Positions 1-4,870 of a stretch of 5,175 nt of DNA are shown here, piece by piece (the stretch's first letter is position 1; every line of letters starts with the position of its first letter). The notes beneath the pieces are model-generated. The model saw only the letters and a program-made list of their open reading frames with translations. It was not told the origin of the DNA and made no database searches. The translations under genes and the position numbers were made by a program. Origin of the DNA: Spirochaetes bacterium RIFOXYC1_FULL_54_7 (GTDB lineage: Bacteria > Spirochaetota > Spirochaetia > Treponematales > UBA12059); NCBI GenBank assembly GCA_001830645.1, contig MIBM01000037.1, positions 15,617 to 20,791 of the forward strand, read 5' to 3'.

Positions 1-804
1 GCCTGCAGTATTGCCGGCCAGCACCGTTTTCAGGGTGCGGTCACATTCGGCTGGGCTGCCTGCTTCCACGGGTATGAAGGACAGTCCGTTGTCAGACAGT
101 CTACAGCCATTGGCATGGAAGTAGTCGTGTCTGGACTTGAGGGCGGCCAGCAAAGATGGATAATCGGTAACGCCGATGCCGGAAGCCTTCTCCAGAGCCT
201 GTATCCATTCCTTGTAGCGCCCGGGTTGTTCAAGAGCATGGGCCTTGTCCGGCCTGAAGGCTGGAAGGACCTTGATGCGGAAGCTCTTGTCAGCAGCTAT
301 GGCTTGATGGTGAGCAAGATTGTCCACAGGATCATCGGTGGTACATATGCCCCGGACATCAAAACGCTCCATGAGTCCTCGCACCCGGAATCCATCCTGG
401 TCAAGCTGGGCATTGCAGGTGTCATAGATCCTGTCGGCGCTTTCAGGGTTCAGAACCTCGTCAACGCCGAAAATCCGCTTCAGTTCAAGATGGGTCCAGT
501 GGTACAGGGGATTACCCAGGGTCCTGGGTATGGTTCTGGCCCAGGCATGGAACTTTTCCCTGTCTGGTGCGTCGCCGGTCACGAGCCGCTCCGGAATGCC
601 GCAGGTGCGCATGGCGCGCCACTTGTAGTGGTCACCACCCAGCCAAAGCTGGGTGAGGTTCTGGAACCGGGTGTTGTCGGCTATCTGCTGGGGAGGAACA
701 TGACAGTGGTAGTCGAAGATGGGTCTTCCTTTTGCGTAGCCATGGTACAGTTGCCGTGCTGATTCGGAGTCAAGTAGAAAATCATCATCCATGAAGGGTT
801 TCAT
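1..804 (-). CDS. uxaC: Uronate (glucuronate/galacturonate) isomerase, 3' part cut off by the window edge
   Basis: Cytoplasmic isomerase of the amidohydrolase superfamily. It converts D-glucuronate to D-fructuronate, and usually also D-galacturonate to D-tagaturonate, the first step of hexuronate catabolism. My translation of 804 down to 1 is open throughout: 268 codons of a family usually near 470 residues, so the C-terminal ~200 residues lie outside. The N-terminus closely follows E. coli UxaC. Visible family blocks are the metal-binding HxH in FDYHCH (His33, His35), GDHYKWRAMR (57-66), GNPLYHWTHLEL (97-108), TTDDP (155-159) and KVLPAFRPDKA (178-188). The ATG at 804 overlaps the uxuB stop in an ATGA, with GGTGAG six bases upstream as ribosome binding site; Met5 is a less likely alternative start. 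It is the fourth gene visible in the operon. One oddity is Asn239 in SDNGL, where E. coli has His (SDHAL). The identification is firm; substrate preference between glucuronate and galacturonate cannot be read from sequence. Confidence 0.95.
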   Translation of the reverse strand, partial: MKPFMDDDFLLDSESARQLYHGYAKGRPIFDYHCHVPPQQIADNTRFQNLTQLWLGGDHYKWRAMRTCGIPERLVTGDAPDREKFHAWARTIPRTLGNPLYHWTHLELKRIFGVDEVLNPESADRIYDTCNAQLDQDGFRVRGLMERFDVRGICTTDDPVDNLAHHQAIAADKSFRIKVLPAFRPDKAHALEQPGRYKEWIQALEKASGIGVTDYPSLLAALKSRHDYFHANGCRLSDNGLSFIPVEAGSPAECDRTLKTVLAGNTAG

Positions 805-1625
805 ATATTGCTCACCAGGTAACCGCCGTCTACAGGCAGGGTAATGCCCGTCACAAAGCCCGCGGCTTTGTCCGATGACAGGTACAGCGTGGCTCCTGCG
901 ATTTCGGATACATCGCCGAAGCGACCGAAGGGTGTGTGGGCTATCACGTCCTTGCCCCGGGGGGTCAGGTCGCCGGTGGCCTCGTCTATGAGCAGGGCGC
1001 GGTTCTGGTTGCCAAGGAAGAAACCGGGGGCTATGCCGTTCACCCGGATACCATTAGGCGCAAACTCCTTGGCACAGGCCATGGTCAGGTTCATGACCGC
1101 AGCCTTGGCTGCCCCGTAGGCCCAGACGCCGGACAGGGGTATGTATGAAGACATCGACGCCATGTTGATGATGTTGCCCTTGATGCCTTTCTCTATCCAG
1201 AAGGCAGCCGTCACCTTGGTGGGCACAACCAGTCCGGCTATGAGGTTGAGTCTGACTACATCTTCGAAGAGGGGCACATCGATTTCCACGAAGTTGGATT
1301 TACCCCGGTTGCCGCCAGCCGCATTGACCAGGATGTCCGGGCCGCCCAGGCCAGAGGCTGTGCTTTCAAGGGCCGTGCGGACCGATGCCTCCGACATGGC
1401 ATCTACTTCAACAGCGAGTATGCGTGATTCCGCACCTTCGAGCCCGGGCATCGCCGAGAGGCGCTTCCTGGCAGCCTCGGCGAATTCCTTATTTATGTCC
1501 CAGAGGGCTACCTTGGCGCCAGCCCTGAGGAAGGCTTCGGACATGGCGCCGGCAATCACACCACCACCACCGGTTATTGCTACGGTCTTGCCTTCATAGG
1601 AAAACATTGATTCCAGATAGTTCAT
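801..1625 (-). CDS. uxuB: SDR-family D-mannonate oxidoreductase / fructuronate reductase
   Basis: Probable NAD(H)-linked reductase interconverting D-fructuronate and D-mannonate, the step after UxaC. It is 274 residues, normal for a classical short-chain dehydrogenase. A Rossmann fold is visible: glycine-rich T18-GGGGVIAG, and Asp43 at the end of beta-2, which favours NAD over NADP. NAAG is at 101-104, and the tetrad is Asn127, Ser157, Tyr170, Lys174 (YGAAK). The C-terminal blocks APGFF, NQNRALL, LTPRG, HTPFGRFG and PVDGGY are typical of the Bacillus UxuB/YjmF type, which is unrelated to the long-chain E. coli UxuB. The start at 1625 is supported by AAGGAG at 1632-1637, six bases upstream; Met7 is a weaker alternative. 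That binding site overlaps the stop codon of the upstream phosphofructokinase gene, only 10 nt lie between the genes, and the 3' end overlaps uxaC by 4 nt, so translation is probably coupled. Adjacency to uxaC supports this function over the many other SDR activities. Confidence 0.88.
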   Translation of the reverse strand: MNYLESMFSYEGKTVAITGGGGVIAGAMSEAFLRAGAKVALWDINKEFAEAARKRLSAMPGLEGAESRILAVEVDAMSEASVRTALESTASGLGGPDILVNAAGGNRGKSNFVEIDVPLFEDVVRLNLIAGLVVPTKVTAAFWIEKGIKGNIINMASMSSYIPLSGVWAYGAAKAAVMNLTMACAKEFAPNGIRVNGIAPGFFLGNQNRALLIDEATGDLTPRGKDVIAHTPFGRFGDVSEIAGATLYLSSDKAAGFVTGITLPVDGGYLVSNI

Positions 1626-1635
1626 AGAGTGCTCC

Positions 1636-2859
1636 TTATTTGACGAAATGCTTCTTGAAGCGGATGAATCTTGGCAGGCCGCCTTCCATTACGGGTGCTA
1701 CCTCGCCCATGATCAGTGGCCTGGCATAGCGGATGAATTCTTCTGTCACCGAATAGCCATCCTTGCTTATCCATTCCCTGGGGAAGAGTTTCTCCCCGTT
1801 TGCCACTGCGGACAGGTCTGCAAGGCCCGTAGTACAGGTATATGGTTGGGTGCCACCTCTGACCAGGGTAACCATCTTGCCGCTTTCGCCAGCTAAGGCC
1901 AGCTTTACGGCAGTCTGGCCGGTCAGGTATGCTTCCTGGCTGTCTGTGAGGCTGGCAAAGTGCATGCCAGCCCGCTGTACCGTGGATGGGATGGCAAATC
2001 GGGCTTTTACCTTCAGTTCATGCTCCACGAAGGCCTTGATGAAGTTGGCGGCCCCTCCTAGCTGGGTATGACCAAAGGCATCCTTGGCAAATTCGCCTTT
2101 CTGTTCGGCTATGTAACTGCCATCGGGGTACTTGGTTCCTTCGGACACCACGATGACGCAGCGCTTGATGGTGTCAAGGTAATGCTGGACCCTGGCCTTG
2201 AAGCGTTCCGGATCGAAAGGTACCTCAGGCAGCAGGATGATGTGAGGAGCGTCTTCTTCGCTGCGCTTGGCAAGGGCAGTGCCGGCTGCAATCCATCCTG
2301 CGTTGCGGCCCATGGCTTCTATGACATTTACGGTGTCGGTGGTGTACAGGGCTTCGGTGTCACGCCCAGCCTCCATGACCATGGCGGCCAGGTACTTGAT
2401 GACGCTACCGTAACCAGGGCAGTGGTCGGTGAAGGCCAGGTCATTGTCAACCGTTTTCGGTACGCCCATGGCCCTGAATTCATAGCCCTCCTTGAGGGCA
2501 AGGCGGTTTACCTTGTCAGCGGTATCCATGGAGTCGTTGCCACCTATGTAGAAGAAGTAACGGACGTCATGCTTCTTGAAGACATCGAGTATGATCCGGT
2601 AATCTTCTTCTGTTTTAACCTTGTAGCGGCATGATCCAAGAGCCGCTGCCGGCGTGGTTCTGAGCCCTTCGATATCGGCCGGATCTTCCTTGCCGAGGTC
2701 AAAGAGTTCCTCGTTCATGATGCCGAGTATGCCGTTGTGCGCCGCATAAACTCCGGTGATCGGGGGGCTCTTGAGAGCCTCCTGTATCACACCACAGGCG
2801 CTGGCATTGATTACCGCAGTCGGTCCGCCACTTTGGGCTACGATGCATTTACCCTTCAT
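1636..2859 (-). CDS. 6-phosphofructokinase family protein, probably pyrophosphate-dependent
   Basis: Cytoplasmic phosphofructokinase-family enzyme, expected to interconvert fructose 6-phosphate and fructose 1,6-bisphosphate. Numbering is from the ATG at 2859 (407 residues). The N-terminal SGGPTAVIN loop (10-18) is clear. The donor-site motif is GGNDS (106-110): Asp109 sits where ATP enzymes carry Gly (E. coli G104). Lys135 in PKTVDND replaces the Gly before TIDND. Both are accepted signatures of PPi-dependent enzymes. Asp138 is the presumed catalytic base and MGR is at 183-185. Asn108 replaces the usual Asp of GGD, which is odd or a subfamily trait. Start choice: an in-frame ATG at 2886 has no ribosome binding site, and the ATG at 2868 directly abuts AGGAGG, whereas the ATG at 2859 is 9 nt from AGGAGG (2869-2874). 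It lies between deoR and uxuB. A glycolytic gene within a uronate operon is unusual, since that route enters through KDG rather than fructose 6-phosphate; another phosphoacceptor is possible. Confidence 0.87.
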   Translation of the reverse strand: MKGKCIVAQSGGPTAVINASACGVIQEALKSPPITGVYAAHNGILGIMNEELFDLGKEDPADIEGLRTTPAAALGSCRYKVKTEEDYRIILDVFKKHDVRYFFYIGGNDSMDTADKVNRLALKEGYEFRAMGVPKTVDNDLAFTDHCPGYGSVIKYLAAMVMEAGRDTEALYTTDTVNVIEAMGRNAGWIAAGTALAKRSEEDAPHIILLPEVPFDPERFKARVQHYLDTIKRCVIVVSEGTKYPDGSYIAEQKGEFAKDAFGHTQLGGAANFIKAFVEHELKVKARFAIPSTVQRAGMHFASLTDSQEAYLTGQTAVKLALAGESGKMVTLVRGGTQPYTCTTGLADLSAVANGEKLFPREWISKDGYSVTEEFIRYARPLIMGEVAPVMEGGLPRFIRFKKHFVK

Positions 2860-2868
2860 TGTATCCAT

Positions 2869-2874
2869 CCTCCT
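2869..2874 (-). promoter_or_regulatory. Ribosome binding site fixing the phosphofructokinase start
   Basis: A perfect AGGAGG on the minus strand lies 9 nt before the ATG at 2859 and directly abuts the in-frame ATG at 2868. A third in-frame ATG at 2886 lies upstream of it and has no recognisable binding site. This favours 2859 as the true start, giving 407 rather than 416 residues. Confidence 0.75.
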
Positions 2875-2921
2875 GTCCTTATGCATGTGTACCAGCCAGA
2901 AGCAAGCCAGGGGCAGTACCG

Positions 2922-2935
2922 CAGGCCATGGCCTG
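2922..2935. repeat. 14-bp perfect palindrome in the deoR-phosphofructokinase spacer
   Basis: CAGGCCATGGCCTG is fully self-complementary and lies immediately after the deoR stop codon within the 77-nt spacer (2860-2936). As RNA it can form only a 5-bp stem with a 4-nt loop. No U-run follows on the minus-strand transcript, so it is not a convincing intrinsic terminator. It may be an mRNA-processing or stabilising hairpin, or chance. Confidence 0.35.
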
Positions 2936-2936
2936 G

Positions 2937-3692
2937 TTAGCCAGCGAGCACCACTTCCAGCCCGAAGGCCTTGAGTTCCTTTGATTTCGTGAATTCCTTG
3001 TCGCTGATCAGCACGTCTATGTCCCCTGCCCTGGCGAACACCGAGAAGGCCTCCCGGCCGAACTTGTTAGAGTCAGCCAGAACGATCCGCCTGCCGGAAG
3101 CCTCAAGCACCTTCTGCTTGAGCTGTGATTCGATGAGGTTCTGGGCCGAGAAGATGCCCCTTGCAGAAAAACCGGTGGTTCCAAGGAAGCAGGTTCCTAT
3201 CTGCAGCATCCTCAGGGACTCTATGGCCATGGGACCAACAAATGAGCCTGCTTCCTTACGGTAGCTGCCCCCGAGGCTTATCAGGGATATGCCAGGGCAA
3301 TCACTGAGGGTAACCATGACATCGATGGAGTTGGTTACCACCCGGAGGTTCATGTCGGTGATTTCACGGGCCAGGAGAAGGCAGGTGCTTCCGGCGTCCA
3401 GATAGATGGTCTCTCCTTCGGTTATAAGTTCTCTGGCCTTTCTGGCTACCTGCCGCTTGGACTCGACGCGTTCTTGCTGGCGGATCTCTATGGTCTTCAG
3501 TATCCGGATATCTTCTGCTATCTGGGCGCCGCCATGACTTCGTATGAGGCAACCCATATCTTCAAGAGCAGCCAGATCCTTTCGTATGGTTACTTCAGAG
3601 ACATTCAGGCGCTGTGCAAAATCCGCAACAGATACGTTCCGCAGAAGGCTCAGGATCTTGAGAATTTCTGCATGTCGCGGTATGTGGTTCAC
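2937..3692 (-). CDS. DeoR-family transcriptional regulator
   Basis: DNA-binding regulator with an N-terminal winged helix-turn-helix and a C-terminal sugar-phosphate sensor domain. From the GTG at 3692 it is 251 residues, usual for the family. HTH residues are about 21-43 (SVADFAQRLNVS, then TIRKDLAAL), followed by the family block LIRSHGGA (49-56). Sensor-domain blocks are YLDAGST (97-103), VTNS (119-122), GGSYRKEAGSFVGP (141-154), LGTTGFSARGIFS (170-182) and LADSNKFG (205-212). The frame stays open to a TTG at 3743, but that TTG is the first triplet of a TTGACA promoter box and its extra 17 residues are atypical; AAAGG at 3702-3706 sits 9 nt from the GTG. It is the first gene of the operon with phosphofructokinase, uxuB and uxaC, so it is probably a local, autoregulating repressor that may also act on the divergent operon. 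The inducer is not readable; a phosphorylated sugar or sugar acid would fit the family. Confidence 0.92.
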   Translation of the reverse strand: MNHIPRHAEILKILSLLRNVSVADFAQRLNVSEVTIRKDLAALEDMGCLIRSHGGAQIAEDIRILKTIEIRQQERVESKRQVARKARELITEGETIYLDAGSTCLLLAREITDMNLRVVTNSIDVMVTLSDCPGISLISLGGSYRKEAGSFVGPMAIESLRMLQIGTCFLGTTGFSARGIFSAQNLIESQLKQKVLEASGRRIVLADSNKFGREAFSVFARAGDIDVLISDKEFTKSKELKAFGLEVVLAG

Positions 3693-3714
3693 GTTTCGTT
3701 GCCTTTCGTTTTTC

Positions 3715-3743
3715 AGAATATATCGGAGAAGCCAGACTGTCAA
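3715..3743 (-). promoter_or_regulatory. Candidate sigma-70 promoter of the deoR-pfk-uxuB-uxaC operon
   Basis: On the minus strand there is a perfect -35 TTGACA (3743-3738), a 17-nt spacer, and -10 TATTCT (3720-3715, 4 of 6 consensus). TATATT is an alternative -10 at 15-nt spacing. Transcription would start near 3708, giving a very short leader to the GTG at 3692. The -35 box doubles as one arm of an inverted repeat. Confidence 0.6.
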
Positions 3744-3753
3744 CTATTTGACA
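3738..3753. promoter_or_regulatory. Putative operator: TGTCAA-N4-TTGACA inverted repeat
   Basis: TGTCAACTATTTGACA has perfect 6-bp arms around a 4-bp spacer. One arm is the -35 box of the deoR promoter, so a bound repressor would block RNA polymerase directly. I found no second full copy by eye in the window. The natural candidate ligand is the adjacent DeoR-family protein. The alternative is a coincidental match created by a -35 box. Confidence 0.5.
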
Positions 3754-3782
3754 TGCCCTGTTAGATTATATGTGGAGAATGG

Positions 3783-3811
3783 TAGCCGGATAGGAGAGTG
3801 TTAGCTGGATA
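3783..3811. repeat. Imperfect 10-bp direct repeat in the divergent spacer
   Basis: TAGCCGGATA (3783-3792) and TAGCTGGATA (3802-3811) match at 9 of 10 positions with a 19-bp offset, close to two helical turns. The second copy overlaps a weak plus-strand -35 box. They could be paired regulator sites; repeats this short may also be chance. Confidence 0.3.
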
Positions 3812-3834
3812 CAGAAATAGCTCCATAATATAAA
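3806..3834 (+). promoter_or_regulatory. Weak candidate upstream promoter for the HAD-LarA operon
   Basis: TGGATA (3806-3811, 4 of 6 matches) is followed after 17 nt by TATAAA (3829-3834, 5 of 6 matches). Transcription from about 3841 would give a leader of roughly 127 nt before the HAD gene. It is less convincing at -35 than the candidate at 3899-3927. Confidence 0.3.
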
Positions 3835-3898
3835 GGTTCAGGCAGATGCGGAGGCTGTCTGTTATGTATATAGGCAAGCCTGTGGTATGGCTTTGATC

Positions 3899-3927
3899 TT
3901 GACGACTAGGATGATTTGTGGTATTTC
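3899..3927 (+). promoter_or_regulatory. Candidate promoter for the HAD-LarA operon
   Basis: TTGACG (3899-3904, 5 of 6) is followed after exactly 17 nt by TATTTC (3922-3927), preceded by TG-N (3919-3921) as an extended -10. Start would be near 3934, giving a leader of about 34 nt. The weak -10 hexamer lowers confidence, but spacing and distance to the HAD start are good. Confidence 0.45.
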
Positions 3928-3967
3928 TTTCGTCTTAGATTGTTTTTCGAAAGGATAGATAAGTGAT

Positions 3968-4867
3968 ATGAGCAACCATACATCCGATCCTGCCATGCAG
4001 CTCAAGGAACTGAAGCCTACCATGGATTTTTTCGTTGGCCTTGATTCTGACGGCTGCGTGTTTGATTCCATGGAAATCAAGCATAAGGAATGTTTCTGTC
4101 CGAATTTCATCAATACTTTTAACCTTCAGGCTGTTTCAAAGTATGCCCGGGAAGCCTGGGACTTTGTAAACCTCTACTCCAAGAGCAGGGGCTGCAACCG
4201 TTTCCTGGCCATCATCAGGGCTCTGGATCTCCTTCGTGAACGGCCGGAGGTACAGGCTCGCAACGTGGCGGTTCCCCGGTTGGATGGCATCAGATCGTGG
4301 CTCAAGCGGGAGTCCAAGCTTGGCAATCCAGCACTCAGGAAGGAACTGGAGTTGGCAGGCGACGCTGACCTTGCCTTGGCATATGAATGGTCCATCGCTG
4401 TAAACGAATCCATAGCAAAGATGGTCAGGAATGTACCCCCCTTCCCATTGGTCAGGGAGTCCCTGCTGGCCCTTGAGGGCAAGGCTGATGTGATCGTGGT
4501 GTCCCAGACTCCTTTCGAAGCCCTGAAGCGGGAATGGGGGGAACACGATATTGACAAGCATATCCGTCTTATCGCAGGCCAGGAGATGGGCACCAAGGCA
4601 GAGCATATAGCGTTTGCTGCGAAGGGGAAATATTCCAAGGGCAAGGTACTCATGGTTGGTGATGCCCCGGGAGATCTGGATGCGGCCCGAAAAAACGATG
4701 CTCTGTTCTATCCGATAAATCCCGGGCATGAGGAAGCATCCTGGAAGCGATTCCTGGATGAGTCCCTGGGCCATTTCTTTGCCGGCACCTATGCTGGTGA
4801 ATATGAACAATCGCTTGCCGCGGAGTTTGACAGGTATCTGCCCGAACTGCCGCCTTGGAAGGTGTAA
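3968..4867 (+). CDS. HAD-superfamily hydrolase (phosphatase-like), substrate unknown
   Basis: Predicted soluble phosphohydrolase of 299 residues. All four HAD motifs are visible: motif I Asp26-Ser-Asp28-Gly in VGLDSDG (nucleophile and acid/base, the DxD of phosphatases rather than dehalogenases), motif II Ser179 in VIVVSQTP, motif III Lys210 in GTKAEH, and motif IV GDAPGD with Asp232 and Asp236. The long stretch between motifs I and II (about 35-155), helical in character, is a sizeable cap domain that would set specificity and is unlike that of small phosphoglycolate phosphatases. The ATG at 3968 is the most upstream start possible, since an in-frame TAG lies at 3956-3958. Its AAAGG at 3950-3954 is rather far (13 nt), so Met19 at 4022, just before motif I, cannot be ruled out. 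It is separated by 3 nt from the LarA-family gene, so the two are surely cotranscribed. A sugar-acid phosphate substrate would fit the context but is inference. Confidence 0.85.
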   Translation: MSNHTSDPAMQLKELKPTMDFFVGLDSDGCVFDSMEIKHKECFCPNFINTFNLQAVSKYAREAWDFVNLYSKSRGCNRFLAIIRALDLLRERPEVQARNVAVPRLDGIRSWLKRESKLGNPALRKELELAGDADLALAYEWSIAVNESIAKMVRNVPPFPLVRESLLALEGKADVIVVSQTPFEALKREWGEHDIDKHIRLIAGQEMGTKAEHIAFAAKGKYSKGKVLMVGDAPGDLDAARKNDALFYPINPGHEEASWKRFLDESLGHFFAGTYAGEYEQSLAAEFDRYLPELPPWKV

Positions 4868-4870
4868 GCT

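Noticed and set aside
115..762. 215-codon open frame on the plus strand
   Set aside because: It lies wholly antisense to the conserved uxaC coding sequence, has no recognisable protein features, and is explained by codon bias of the real gene.
1..804. uxaC as a broken gene
   Set aside because: The frame is open without frameshift or internal stop from 804 to the window edge; it is incomplete only because the window ends.
2068..2634. 188-codon open frame on the plus strand
   Set aside because: Antisense to the core of the phosphofructokinase gene, where donor-site and catalytic motifs are clear; no independent support.
2922..2935. Intrinsic terminator after deoR
   Set aside because: The palindrome allows only a 5-bp stem and no U-run follows, so transcription probably continues into the phosphofructokinase gene.
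3748..3771. Plus-strand promoter using the second TTGACA arm (3748-3753)
   Set aside because: No good -10 hexamer at 16-18 nt; the nearest, TATATG at 15-nt spacing, is poor, and the HAD start is about 200 bp away. Better candidates lie nearer.
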